The notes beneath the pieces are model-generated. The model was given only the letters and a program-made list of their open reading frames with translations. It was not told the origin of the DNA and ran no database searches. A stretch of DNA of 64,000 bases from Pseudomonas sp. GM79 (GTDB lineage: Bacteria; Pseudomonadota; Gammaproteobacteria; Pseudomonadales; Pseudomonadaceae), in the NCBI RefSeq assembly GCF_000282495.1, contig NZ_AKJE01000028.1, positions 122,308-186,307 on the forward strand, written 5' to 3'. Both the position numbers and the translations under genes were made by a program. Below, in pieces: positions 28,764-37,670 of the stretch (the first letter of the stretch is position 1; each line of letters starts with the position of its first letter).

Positions 28764-29801
28764 ATGGCGCGTCTTTGTGCAACGCTACTGATTTGCCTGC
28801 TCGGCAGCCTGAATTCAGTGCACGCCGCGCCTGCGCCGCACCCTCACTGGAGCGTCGGCTTCCATGAAATGACGTTCCTCGATCCGCTGGACTTGCAGCC
28901 GATGCGCGCCATTGCCTTTTACCCGTCCAGTGAACGGGAACATTCCAGTACGCTCGAGGGCTACACGGTCGAAGCCGGTGAAGACACCAAAGTCGCCATC
29001 GGACGTTTCCCGATGCTGATGCTGTCCCACGGCAACACCGGAACCCCGCTGGCCCTGCACGACCTCGCCACCTCATTGGCGCGCAAGGGCTTTGTGGTGG
29101 TGGCGGTGATCCATCCCGGCGACAACTCCAAAGACCACAGCCGCCTCGGCACCTTGAGCAACCTTTATGGTCGACCGATCCAGATTTCCGAAGCCATTAC
29201 CGCGACCTTGGGCGACCGGATGCTCGCGCCTTTCGTCAATGCCGAGCAGGTCGGGGTGATTGGCTATTCGGCGGGCGGTGAGACTGCGCTGATTCTGTCT
29301 GGTGCCACGCCGGATCTGGATCGTCTGCGCCGTTATTGCCAGGAGCGCCCGGACGATCACGATGCCTGCAATACGCAAGGCGAACTGATCGTCGACCGCG
29401 ATGATTTGCAGCCAGTGGCGGACCCGCGCGTGCATGCCTTGTTACTGATGGCACCGCTGAGCCTGAAGTTCGGCCGCCATACCTTGGCCGACGTGCATGT
29501 GCCGGTACTGCTGTACAGCGGTGATGGCGACAAATTGGTGGCGTTCGACAAAAACGCCGCAGCGCTTGCGCGCAAACTGCCAACCGCACCGGACTTCAAA
29601 TTGCTGGCCGGGGCAGGGCACTTCGTGTTCCTGGCGCCGTGCGACGAAGAACAGATCGCCGCCATGCCGGCGCTGTGTACCGATGCCGACGGCGTCGACC
29701 GCAAGGACATTCACCGCAACATGATTTCCGAAGCCGGACGGTTCTTCGCCCATGCCCTGGGCAAACCTACCCGCGCCGGGATGCAGACCGCGGATCAGTA
29801 A
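28764..29801 (+). CDS. Secreted alpha/beta hydrolase
   Basis: 345 residues from the ATG at 28764, which follows AAGGTGGGG; a GTG four codons earlier is less likely. A signal peptide (LLICLLGSLNSVHA) ends near residue 20. The alpha/beta hydrolase fold is shown by LSHGNTGT, the nucleophile elbow GYSAGG and a late His in GAGHFVF. It resembles dienelactone-hydrolase or PAF-acetylhydrolase-like lipases and esterases. The substrate is unknown. Confidence 0.85.
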   Translation: MARLCATLLICLLGSLNSVHAAPAPHPHWSVGFHEMTFLDPLDLQPMRAIAFYPSSEREHSSTLEGYTVEAGEDTKVAIGRFPMLMLSHGNTGTPLALHDLATSLARKGFVVVAVIHPGDNSKDHSRLGTLSNLYGRPIQISEAITATLGDRMLAPFVNAEQVGVIGYSAGGETALILSGATPDLDRLRRYCQERPDDHDACNTQGELIVDRDDLQPVADPRVHALLLMAPLSLKFGRHTLADVHVPVLLYSGDGDKLVAFDKNAAALARKLPTAPDFKLLAGAGHFVFLAPCDEEQIAAMPALCTDADGVDRKDIHRNMISEAGRFFAHALGKPTRAGMQTADQ

Positions 29802-29838
29802 GATCGGTAATGCAATTGTCCTGACAACCAAAAACCAT

Positions 29839-29928
29839 TGTGGGAGCGGGCTTGCTCGCGAATGCGGTGTGTCAGCAACATTAATGTCGGCTGACACATC
29901 GCATTCGCGAGCAAGCCCGCTCCCACAG
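29839..29928. repeat. Paired REP elements (inverted)
   Basis: Two copies of the core GTGGGAGCGGGCTTGCTCGC face each other around about 40 bases. This is the typical paired REP/BIME of fluorescent pseudomonads and the leftmost one in this window. Confidence 0.9.
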
Positions 29929-29944
29929 GGGATTTACGGCAGGC

Positions 29945-31132
29945 TTAGGTCATTGCGCGGTGTTTCAGTAATAAGGTCAAACCGAGTCCGGTCACCGACA
30001 ACATCGCCGCACTAAAGAAAATCCACGAATACCCCAGGTTCAACGCCACCGCGCCCATCAGCGGTCCGGCAATCGCCAGCGCCAGATCGAAAAACACCGC
30101 ATAGGCACTCAAACCCGCTCCACGACTGGAATTGGGCACTTGCTTGATCGCTTCCACCCCCAGCGCCGGATACACCAGCGACAGACCGAACCCGGTCAGC
30201 CCAGCGCCGATCAAGGCATAACCCGTCGAGGGCGCCAGCCACAGCAAGACCAGCCCCACGGTTTCAATGGTCATGCAGGCGATGGCGGAGGTGAAGCCGC
30301 CGAAACGGCTGATGCTGGAGATGAACAACAACCGCGCCAGAATGAAACAAACCCCGAATACCGTCAGGCAATAAGCCGCGCCGGTCCAGCCAAGGCTGAC
30401 GTAATACAGGGTAATAAAGGTAGTGAGCGTGCCGTAACCTATGGACGCCAGGCTCAGACTCGCGCCGAAGGGGGCAATTCGCCCGAACACCGCCCAGAAC
30501 GGCAGGCGCTCGCCGCGAATCACCGGCACCGAAGGTTTGTTGCGGATCAACAGCAACGCCAGCAGGGCCAGTAACGACAGCGCGATCCCGAGGCTGGCGA
30601 ACCCCAGTTCAGCGACCATCACGACCCCCAGTGGCGCCCCGATGGCGATGGCGCCGTACGAGGCGATCCCGTTCCACGAAATCGAACGCGCCGTGTGCTC
30701 GGCACCGACCTGACCCATGCACCAACTGATCGTGCCGACCCCGATCAACCCTTGAGCGATCCCCAGCAACAAGCGGCCAGCGATCAGGATGATCAGGCTC
30801 AACAACGGCAAACCCTGCAGTAGGGTCGATAGCAGTGTCAGCACGCCGCTCAACGCAATCCCCGACAAGCCGTAAACAATCGCCCGCTTGGTGCCGATGC
30901 TGTCCGACAGACGCCCGGCCATGGGCCGGCTGAGCAGGGTGGCCAGGTACTGAGAACCAATGGTCAGCCCCGCCACGATGGCGCTGAACCCCAACTGTTC
31001 ATGGACATACCCCGGCAACACCGCAATCGGCAGGCCGATGCAGAGGAAGGCAATAAAGGTATAGAAAACGATGGAGACGATCTGCAGGGTGATCGCCATG
31101 GAGCTTTGCGGGGGCAGTTGCTGCACAGACAT
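29945..31132 (-). CDS. MFS transporter (YhhS/YfcJ-type)
   Basis: A 395-residue protein with 12 membrane segments. The segment SRPMAGRLSDSIGTKRA carries the loop 2-3 major facilitator motif. Overall it looks like the YhhS/YfcJ family of putative arabinose- or drug-efflux-type permeases. It sits between two REP pairs, as a single gene. The substrate is not known. Confidence 0.87.
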   Translation of the reverse strand: MSVQQLPPQSSMAITLQIVSIVFYTFIAFLCIGLPIAVLPGYVHEQLGFSAIVAGLTIGSQYLATLLSRPMAGRLSDSIGTKRAIVYGLSGIALSGVLTLLSTLLQGLPLLSLIILIAGRLLLGIAQGLIGVGTISWCMGQVGAEHTARSISWNGIASYGAIAIGAPLGVVMVAELGFASLGIALSLLALLALLLIRNKPSVPVIRGERLPFWAVFGRIAPFGASLSLASIGYGTLTTFITLYYVSLGWTGAAYCLTVFGVCFILARLLFISSISRFGGFTSAIACMTIETVGLVLLWLAPSTGYALIGAGLTGFGLSLVYPALGVEAIKQVPNSSRGAGLSAYAVFFDLALAIAGPLMGAVALNLGYSWIFFSAAMLSVTGLGLTLLLKHRAMT

Positions 31133-31261
31133 GGGAGCTCTTTCGCGGGCGGCGGTAGGAGAACTGCATCATGGCGTGGGTGGGGAATAAAAGGAAGCAG
31201 GCTAACGATGTGGGTTGCAGAATATGACTGGGCTTCAGCTTTGTGTGTTCCTGAGGGCCTC

Positions 31262-31354
31262 TTCGCGAGCAAGCCCGCTCCCACAGTGGATCTCCAGTGG
31301 TCATCAATCTTCTGTACGCAGTCGATCCACTGTGGGAGCGGGCTTGCTCGCGAA
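31262..31354. repeat. Paired REP elements (inverted)
   Basis: Two REP cores in opposite orientation with matching flanks (CACAGTGGATC and GATCCACTGTG), so the whole unit can form one long hairpin. It lies upstream of the MFS gene. Confidence 0.9.
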
Positions 31355-31390
31355 GGTTTCAGCACCACCATCATTCTGGCCATGAAAATG

Positions 31391-31422
31391 CAAAAAGCCC
31401 CGTCACCAGGACAGGGCTTTTC
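31391..31422 (-). terminator. Terminator of ybiT
   Basis: Minus strand: AAAAGCCCTGTCC pairs with GACGGGGCTTTTT around a short loop, 20 bases after the ybiT stop. Confidence 0.85.
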
Positions 31423-31442
31423 AATTGAAGCTTGCAGCCGTC

Positions 31443-33032
31443 TTACATCAAAACACCCTGACTCCGCAGGTAGTCGTCATAGGTGCCGCTGAAGTCGATC
31501 ACGCCATCGGCGCTCAATTCGATGATGCGAGTGGCCAGGGACGATACGAACTCACGGTCGTGGCTGACGAAGATCAGCGTGCCCGGGTAGTTCTCCAGCG
31601 CCAGGTTCAGCGCCTCGATGGATTCCATGTCCAAGTGGTTGGTCGGCTCGTCCATCACCAGCACGTTCGGCTTTTGCAGGATCAGCTTGCCGAACAGCAT
31701 GCGACCTTGCTCACCACCGGAGATGACCTTGACCGACTTGAGGATTTCATCGTTGGAGAACAGCATCCGGCCGAGGGTGCCGCGAACCAGTTGTTCGCCG
31801 CCCTGGGTCCACTGGCCCATCCAGTCGAACAGGTTGCAGTCGTCTTCGAAGTCGTGTGCGTGGTCCTGGGCGTAGTAGCCCAGTTCAGCGGCGTCGGTCC
31901 ACTTCACTGTACCGGCATCCGGGGTCAGTTCGTTGACCAGGGTGCGCAGCAGGGTGGTTTTACCGATACCGTTCGGGCCGATGATCGCCACGCGCTCGCC
32001 GGCTTCAACCTGGAAGCTGAAGTCCTTGAACAGTGTCTTGCCGTCGAAGCCTTTGGCCATGCGCTCGACGATGACCGCCTGACGGTGCAGCTTCTTGGTT
32101 TGTTCGAAACGGATGAACGGGCTCACACGGCTCGAAGGCTTGACCTCGGCCAGTTGGATCTTGTCGATCGCCTTGGCGCGGGAGGTCGCTTGCTTGGCTT
32201 TCGAGGCGTTGGCCGAGAAGCGGCTGACGAACGATTGCAGCTCGGAAATCTGCGCCTTCTTCTTGGCGTTGTCCGACAGCAATTGCTCGCGGGACTGGGT
32301 CGCCACGGTCATGTACTCGTCGTAGTTGCCCGGGAACAGACGCAGCTCGCCGTAGTCCAGGTCAGCCATGTGGGTGCACACGCTGTTCAGGAAGTGACGG
32401 TCGTGGGAGATGATGATCATCAGGCTGGAGCGCTGGGTCAGAATGTTTTCCAGCCAGCGGATAGTGTTGATGTCCAGGTGGTTGGTCGGTTCGTCGAGCA
32501 ACAGCACTTCAGGATCGGAGAACAGTGCCTGCGCCAGCAACACGCGCAGTTTCCAGCCCGGGGACACTTCGCTCATCGGGCCAAAATGCTGCTCGATGCC
32601 GATACCCAGACCCAACAGCAATTCACCGGCGCGGGATTCGGCGGTGTAGCCGTCCATTTCGGCGAATTCGGTTTCCAGCTCGGCCACGGCCATGCCGTCT
32701 TCTTCGGTCATTTCCGGCAGCGAGTAGATGCGGTCGCGCTCGGCCTTGACCTTCCACAGCTCTTCGTGACCCATGATCACGGTGTCGATCACGGTAAATT
32801 CTTCGTAGGCGAACTGGTCCTGGCGCAATTTACCCAGACGCACGTTCGGCTCGAGCATGACCTGGCCGCCGGATGGCTCGAGGTCGCCACCGAGGATTTT
32901 CATGAAGGTCGACTTGCCGCAACCGTTGGCGCCGATCAGGCCGTAGCGGTTACCGGCGCCGAATTTGACCGAAACGTTTTCGAATAGCGGCTTGGCGCCG
33001 AACTGCATCGTGATGTTAGCTGTGGAGATCAA
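31443..33032 (-). CDS. ybiT: ABC-F family ATPase YbiT
   Basis: 529 residues with two ABC ATPase domains and no membrane segments. Walker A sites are GANGCGKST and GPNGIGKTT, Walker B sites are [11 protein letters not shown] and [11 protein letters not shown], and the signatures are VSPGWKLR and ISGGEQGR. The linker between them contains the basic ABC-F arm. ABC-F proteins act on the ribosome; YbiT is thought to help translation under particular conditions. The start [12 protein letters not shown] is standard. A phage-integrase remnant ends 5 bases upstream of its start codon, so its native promoter may have been displaced. Confidence 0.93.
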   Translation of the reverse strand: MISTANITMQFGAKPLFENVSVKFGAGNRYGLIGANGCGKSTFMKILGGDLEPSGGQVMLEPNVRLGKLRQDQFAYEEFTVIDTVIMGHEELWKVKAERDRIYSLPEMTEEDGMAVAELETEFAEMDGYTAESRAGELLLGLGIGIEQHFGPMSEVSPGWKLRVLLAQALFSDPEVLLLDEPTNHLDINTIRWLENILTQRSSLMIIISHDRHFLNSVCTHMADLDYGELRLFPGNYDEYMTVATQSREQLLSDNAKKKAQISELQSFVSRFSANASKAKQATSRAKAIDKIQLAEVKPSSRVSPFIRFEQTKKLHRQAVIVERMAKGFDGKTLFKDFSFQVEAGERVAIIGPNGIGKTTLLRTLVNELTPDAGTVKWTDAAELGYYAQDHAHDFEDDCNLFDWMGQWTQGGEQLVRGTLGRMLFSNDEILKSVKVISGGEQGRMLFGKLILQKPNVLVMDEPTNHLDMESIEALNLALENYPGTLIFVSHDREFVSSLATRIIELSADGVIDFSGTYDDYLRSQGVLM

Positions 33033-33037
33033 TTACT

Positions 33038-33340
33038 TTACCTATCAATGGGTTGCGAGCTGCGCATTTGGCGCTTGGGCCATTCCTGGGACATTCTGGA
33101 GATTCTCTCCATCTCTTCCCAGTCACCGCTAGAGTTCAACCAGCGCGCATAAGTCGAGAGCAGCATCTGGACGTTGTGTCCAAGCTGTTGGGCAAAAAAG
33201 GCGGGATTCATGCCAGACATTGTGCATATTGTCGCATAAGTGTGACGGCAGTTGTACGGTGGGCGATAACGTGTCGCACGCTTCTTCAAGGTCCGGCCCC
33301 GGTTTGTGCAGAACCGGGGGCTGGCTGGGAGGTCGTTCAT
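33038..33340 (-). pseudogene. C-terminal fragment of a phage-type tyrosine integrase
   Basis: 100 residues containing RPPYNCRHTYATICTMSGMN, QQLGH and STYARW, i.e. the second Arg/His box, the LGH box and the catalytic Tyr. The first Arg box and the whole N-terminal half are absent. It is the stump of a prophage integrase and ends directly in front of ybiT. Confidence 0.8.
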
Positions 33341-33716
33341 CCTGGATAGGCAGGGGAGCGTAGAGCTACCTCGATGTTATTTTTGTTCAGCGTTGTGTTC
33401 GGGACACTTGGCGTGGCTCTGGGTAAAGTCAGCACCGCTTGCCCGGCCTCGTGTGTTTCAGATGGATTGCTGAATGGCCAGCACTTGGTCAGGGTGGGCA
33501 CCTCTTCAGATTCGTCTCTCCATACCACGCGTGACAGCAGAAAGTGGGGAGGGGTCTATTCTTCTTCGTCAGGGCTCGGGTTTCCGGGCGCGCTGGCGCT
33601 TCGTCTTGCAGATACTCTTCCTGGTTCTCGCCCAAGACGCGCTCCTCGCCCGCCGTTACGCTGGAAAGCAGGCAACGTGAGAACGCAAATGGTCTCTCAT
33701 CATGGGTGGGATCAAA
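33341..33716. other. Intergenic region, probable decayed prophage sequence
   Basis: No intact gene. The minus strand near 33,520-33,680 can be read as a short open stretch (GEERVLGENQEEYLQDEAP) that could be a relic of a phage gene, but it is not complete. Confidence 0.4.
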
Positions 33717-33998
33717 ATGAAACTGATTTTGGTGATGCTTGTTGTGGGTCTGTTGGCTTGGAAGTTTTCCCCTGAACTACAGTCCTGGGCTACGGCTCAA
33801 CTATCGAATCCCAAAGAAATCGCTACAGTCGTGACTGCGCCGAAGCCTGTTTCAGCGCCATTCAAATGTGATGGGCGCAAATATTGTTCACAGATGACCT
33901 CGTGCGCAGAGGCCAAAAACTTTCTGCAAAATTGCCCAGGAATGAAAATGGACGGCGACAACGACGCAATCCCCTGTGAGTCGCAGTGGTGCCAATGA
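33717..33998 (+). CDS. Secreted or membrane-anchored excalibur-domain protein
   Basis: 93 residues from the ATG at 33717; an ATG five codons upstream is also possible. An N-terminal hydrophobic segment (LILVMLVVGLLAW) is a signal or anchor. The C-terminal 40 residues (CDGRKYCSQMTSCAEAKNF, then MDGDNDAIPCE) form an excalibur domain, a short Ca-binding module with a DxDxDGxxCE loop and paired Cys. The function is unknown; an envelope location is likely. Confidence 0.8.
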   Translation: MKLILVMLVVGLLAWKFSPELQSWATAQLSNPKEIATVVTAPKPVSAPFKCDGRKYCSQMTSCAEAKNFLQNCPGMKMDGDNDAIPCESQWCQ

Positions 33999-34136
33999 CT
34001 GTTTGCAGCTCAGCGACAGGCTTAGTGGTTTAATGACGGTATCAGTGCTGCGGGCGTTGCTGGAGGGAAGAGGGCTGCCGTCAAAACTATTGACCGGCTA
34101 ATGGATTAGTATTCCTTCACCCCAACCCAAGGAAAC

Positions 34137-34478
34137 ATGGAAGTGAGATACAAATATGCAACAGGTTTGTTTTTTCTATTGACGATTGTAACGGCTCAAT
34201 ATGCTTACTCCGGTACTACAGACGAGTCCGTTGAGAACGCCTCATTGCTCTGCAAAATGCTGGATAGCAACGACGCCTTGACTCAGGCCTCCGAGTTCTC
34301 AAGCGAGGATCGTTCGGTCAACATCTCGGTAGACAGCTCTCCAGAAGAAGCCAGCAAGCTTTGCCCCGTCATCAGTGCCATCGTCGAGCATCACGACATG
34401 GTTTTTGCGCAAGGCTGGACCGTGCAGATCACCTCTTCAGGCAGTGATTATAAAGTTGTCGCTGTCTGCCCACTGTAA
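34137..34478 (+). CDS. Secreted hypothetical protein
   Basis: 113 residues with AAGGAA before the ATG. The N-terminal segment (ATGLFFLLTIVTAQYAYS) is a signal peptide. The mature part is acidic with three Cys (LLCKML, KLCPVI, VAVCPL), a likely small periplasmic protein. The family is not recognised. Confidence 0.65.
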   Translation: MEVRYKYATGLFFLLTIVTAQYAYSGTTDESVENASLLCKMLDSNDALTQASEFSSEDRSVNISVDSSPEEASKLCPVISAIVEHHDMVFAQGWTVQITSSGSDYKVVAVCPL

Positions 34479-34562
34479 ACAACTCGCTGGCAGTGGTTGA
34501 AAGCCTGGCATTGCCGCACGTTGAACAGCGTGCGACAAGCCGGCGACTGGCCAGGTCGAGAC

Positions 34563-34769
34563 TCAGAGCAAATACCCAGCGGCTTGTCCGAGATGGTTAT
34601 CCTGCCCTCCAGTAATGAGGTGCAGTGGAATGTGTTGTTGTTCATCGATAGACGGGATTTCGAAACTTCCCACTATTTGAAGGTGCCGCTCACTCAGCCC
34701 GGTCGACTCTTCTTCTTTTGCCTTAGCCATTCTCGCGTGGTTCGCTGCGATTTCATTGAGAGTTGACAC
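34563..34769 (-). CDS. Possible small hypothetical protein
   Basis: 68 residues starting at GTG, with GGGAG eight bases upstream on the minus strand. The composition is soluble and protein-like (STLNEIAANHARMAKAKEEE), but there is no recognised family. A random frame cannot be excluded. Confidence 0.35.
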   Translation of the reverse strand: MSTLNEIAANHARMAKAKEEESTGLSERHLQIVGSFEIPSIDEQQHIPLHLITGGQDNHLGQAAGYLL

Positions 34770-35148
34770 GTTACATCTCCCGGTGACTGACCAAGCGTAT
34801 CGCTGGAGTCCTAAGCGTTAATTTAAATGCCGCCGCGTCAGAATTATGTCGCTCTGGGGCTGCTAGGTCCGACCTGTGCAAAGCCTAAGCCAGACGGGGC
34901 CGCGTATTGAGTGTCGTGTTTACATATTCGACGGATGGTGGTATGGCATGGGGCTACTATCGGGAGAGCGGTTCGCATTACCGGCCGAGCCGCGCTACTA
35001 AGTGGACACATTTTCACAGTTGAAGGTTAACTATTAGTTACAAGGTATGGCTAAAATGCCATCTTTCGACCTCATGCCGTCCATCGGCATGGCTCAAGAA
35101 CGCGCCATCGGGACGCAGTTTGTTCACTTCTGACGTGTGACGATTTTC
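34770..35148. other. Intergenic region upstream of lpxO
   Basis: 379 bases with no credible gene; it presumably contains the lpxO promoter. No strong hairpin was noticed. Confidence 0.4.
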
Positions 35149-36048
35149 GTGAAACTTATCATTGCCGCTATTTATGTCATCTCCGTCGCGTATGTTCACT
35201 TGCGCGGAAAGGTGCGCCACAAATTAGGCCGTCAGTTAAGCGACCACTCGACGTTTCTGGCGCCGATCAATTGCTTCCTTTATCTGTTCTCCAAAACGCC
35301 GAACAAGCCTTATCTCAATCCGGCAGACTTTCCCGACTTGAGCCCTTTGCAGGCTCATTGGGAAGAGATTCGCGCGGAAGGCCAGAATTTGCTCAAGGCC
35401 GGGGAGATCAAACGTTCCAATCAGTACGACGACGTGGGTTTCAACTCGTTTTTTAAAAGTGGCTGGAAGCGTTTCTACCTCAAATGGTACGGCGACAGTC
35501 ACCCGTCCGCCGCAAAGCTCTGCCCGCGTACGACTGAACTGGTGCAAAGCATCGGCTCGATCAAGGCCGCGATGTTCGCCGAACTGCCGCCGGGTTCGAA
35601 ACTGGTCCGTCACCGCGATCCGTATGCCGGTTCTTACCGTTATCACTTGGGGCTGGAAACGCCGAACGATGCCGGTTGCTATATCAACGTCGATGGTGAG
35701 AACTACCATTGGCGCGATGGCGAGGCCGTGATGTTCGATGAGACTTTCATTCATTACGCCGAAAACACCACTGCGCAGAACCGCATCATTCTGTTCTGTG
35801 ACATCGAGCGGCCGATGAAGTATCGCTGGGCGGCGGCGTTCAACCGTTGGTTCAGCCATACGGTGATGGCAGCGGCGGGCGCGCCGAACGATGCGGGTGA
35901 CAAGACCGGTGCTATCAACCGTTTGTTTGCCAAAATCTACAAGATTCGCCTGCGCGGCAAAGCGCTCAAGAAGCGTAACCGCACTCGCTACTACCTGGAG
36001 AAATGGGCGGTTTTTGCTGGGTTGCTGGCGATTTTTGTTTTGATCTGA
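35149..36048 (+). CDS. lpxO: Lipid A hydroxylase LpxO (Fe/2-oxoglutarate dioxygenase)
   Basis: 299 residues from GTG 35149 (KLIIAAIYVISVAYVHLRG); the frame is open four codons further. The aspartyl/asparaginyl beta-hydroxylase fold is shown by H155 and D157 in VRHRDP and H202 in TFIHYAEN, the Fe ligands. N- and C-terminal hydrophobic segments anchor it to the inner membrane. LpxO hydroxylates the secondary acyl chain of lipid A at carbon 2 using O2 and 2-oxoglutarate. It is a single gene, followed by a REP pair. Confidence 0.9.
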   Translation: MKLIIAAIYVISVAYVHLRGKVRHKLGRQLSDHSTFLAPINCFLYLFSKTPNKPYLNPADFPDLSPLQAHWEEIRAEGQNLLKAGEIKRSNQYDDVGFNSFFKSGWKRFYLKWYGDSHPSAAKLCPRTTELVQSIGSIKAAMFAELPPGSKLVRHRDPYAGSYRYHLGLETPNDAGCYINVDGENYHWRDGEAVMFDETFIHYAENTTAQNRIILFCDIERPMKYRWAAAFNRWFSHTVMAAAGAPNDAGDKTGAINRLFAKIYKIRLRGKALKKRNRTRYYLEKWAVFAGLLAIFVLI

Positions 36049-36072
36049 GTTTGGTATTGAGGCGTATGACGC

Positions 36073-36148
36073 CTTCGCGAGCAAGCCCGCTCCCACATTT
36101 GTCCTGTGAACGACACAGATCCAATGTGGGAGCGGGCTTGCTCGCGAA
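36073..36148. repeat. Paired REP elements (inverted)
   Basis: Two opposed REP cores separated by about 30 bases, between lpxO and the Ku gene. Confidence 0.9.
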
Positions 36149-36192
36149 GAGGCCAGTATTTGCACCCCATAACTCATGGGTGCCAACAAGGG

Positions 36193-37053
36193 TCAGCCGC
36201 TCGACCGTTTCGTGGGTTTTTTCTGCGCAGTAGATTTGGCTTTGGTAGCCGCTTTACCGCTGCCCTTGCCACCAAGACTGCGTTTGAGCAGTTCGGTCAG
36301 ATCGATAACATCGGCGGTTTTACGCACCTCTTCACCCGTCACGGTTTCGACATCTTCGATCTTGCCTTCATTCGCCTTCTTCTCGACCAGCGCCATGATC
36401 TTGTCTTCGAAACTGTCGCGGTACTCTTCGGGCGTCCAGTCGGCACTCATGTCTTCCACCAGCCGTTTGGCCATCTCCAACTCACCTTTGGCCAGATCCG
36501 GCTTGGTCACTTCACTGCCCAGTTCCAGTTGATCCAGGCTGCGCACTTCGGCGGGCCAGCGCAGCATCACCAGCACCATGGCTGACTCCAGCGGCATGAG
36601 GGCCGCCAGGTGCTGGCGCGAGTGCAACACCACGCGGGCCAGGGCGACCTTGTCGGTTTTGCTGAGGGTTTCGCGCAACAGCGCATAGACCTTGCCGCCG
36701 CGTTTGTCCGGCGCCAGGTAGTAGGGCGTGTCGATGTTCTGCAGGGGGATCTGCTCGCTGCCGACAAAGGCAAAAATGTCGATGGTTTGGGTCGACAGTG
36801 GATGAGCCGAGCGAATCTCCTCTTCACTGAGCACCACGTAACGTCCTTTTTCGTACTCGATCCCTTTGACGATGTGCTCTTGGGTGACTTCCTTGCCGGT
36901 GGCCTTGTTGATGCGCTTGTAGCCGACCGGGTCCATGCTGCGGCTGTCGAGCCAGTTGAAATCGATCCCGTGCGAAGACGTCGCCGAAACCAGCGCCACG
37001 GGGATGTGCACCAGACCGAAACTGATTGCGCCTTTCCAGATTGCCCGTGCCAT
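36193..37053 (-). CDS. ku: Ku protein, bacterial non-homologous end joining
   Basis: 286 residues from the ATG at 37053 (MARAIWKGAISFGLVHIPVA), the standard start of bacterial Ku. The Ku core beta-barrel spans about residues 10-210 (CYKRIN-like segment VGYKRINKATGKEV, then APDKRGGKVYALLRE). A Lys-rich tail follows. Ku binds double-strand DNA ends as a homodimer and recruits LigD. No ligD lies in this window next to it. Confidence 0.93.
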   Translation of the reverse strand: MARAIWKGAISFGLVHIPVALVSATSSHGIDFNWLDSRSMDPVGYKRINKATGKEVTQEHIVKGIEYEKGRYVVLSEEEIRSAHPLSTQTIDIFAFVGSEQIPLQNIDTPYYLAPDKRGGKVYALLRETLSKTDKVALARVVLHSRQHLAALMPLESAMVLVMLRWPAEVRSLDQLELGSEVTKPDLAKGELEMAKRLVEDMSADWTPEEYRDSFEDKIMALVEKKANEGKIEDVETVTGEEVRKTADVIDLTELLKRSLGGKGSGKAATKAKSTAQKKPTKRSSG

Positions 37054-37262
37054 CGTCGTGACCTCGTCGTTGATGTACTGGTGACCTGTGGCCAAGGGCA
37101 AAAGTTTCAGTCGGCGGCGGCCCGGTCCAGCGGGCGGATCGGCGGTGCGGTTAACTCGTGTTACATGTTGTGGGGGAGGTTTTAGTTAACAAATCCGAAC
37201 CCTGGGCGTAGCGTGGCTCTATTCATCCATGAAACATGGCACGCTCATTAGAGAGGTCCCCC

Positions 37263-37619
37263 ATGAATCGATGTGTGCTCGGCGTCATCGCGCTGGCATT
37301 GAGTGGCGTGCTAAGCCCTTTGGCGCTGGCAGACGCCGCATCGTCGTCTTCGCCCTTGCTGCTGGCGCAGAACCTGCCGGGAAGCAACAACAACCCCTAC
37401 AACAGCCCTATTCGCCGGGCCAATCCCAACAGCATGCAAGGTACGCAACCCAGTATCCCGGTAATCCGCGGGCCAAACACGGTGCCTGTGCCACGACCGC
37501 CAACGCTCGATAACGGCGGTATCGGCAATCGCTATCCGCAAGATCGGCAGGCTCCCGCCAGCCAACCGAAATTCATTCCCAATCCACCTCCCCGGGGCTC
37601 GGACCGCAACTACCGTTGA
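37263..37619 (+). CDS. Secreted Pro/Asn-rich hypothetical protein
   Basis: 118 residues from the ATG at 37263, which follows GAGAGG; the frame is open nine codons upstream. The signal peptide (VLGVIALALSGVLSPLALA) is clear. The mature protein is low-complexity, rich in Pro, Asn, Ser and Arg, and probably disordered. It is a Pseudomonas-type small exported protein of unknown role. Confidence 0.7.
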   Translation: MNRCVLGVIALALSGVLSPLALADAASSSSPLLLAQNLPGSNNNPYNSPIRRANPNSMQGTQPSIPVIRGPNTVPVPRPPTLDNGGIGNRYPQDRQAPASQPKFIPNPPPRGSDRNYR

Positions 37620-37670
37620 ACGGCGAGACAGAAGTCTTGCCAGCACTATTGACGACAAAAGGAATCGTGC

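Noticed and set aside
31425..32987. A 520-codon plus-strand frame opposite ybiT
   Set aside because: YbiT on the minus strand has complete ABC-F motifs; the plus frame has no family signature and no ribosome site.
35236..36189. A 317-codon minus-strand frame opposite lpxO
   Set aside because: LpxO on the plus strand has the Fe-binding HxD...H residues; the antisense frame even starts inside a REP element.
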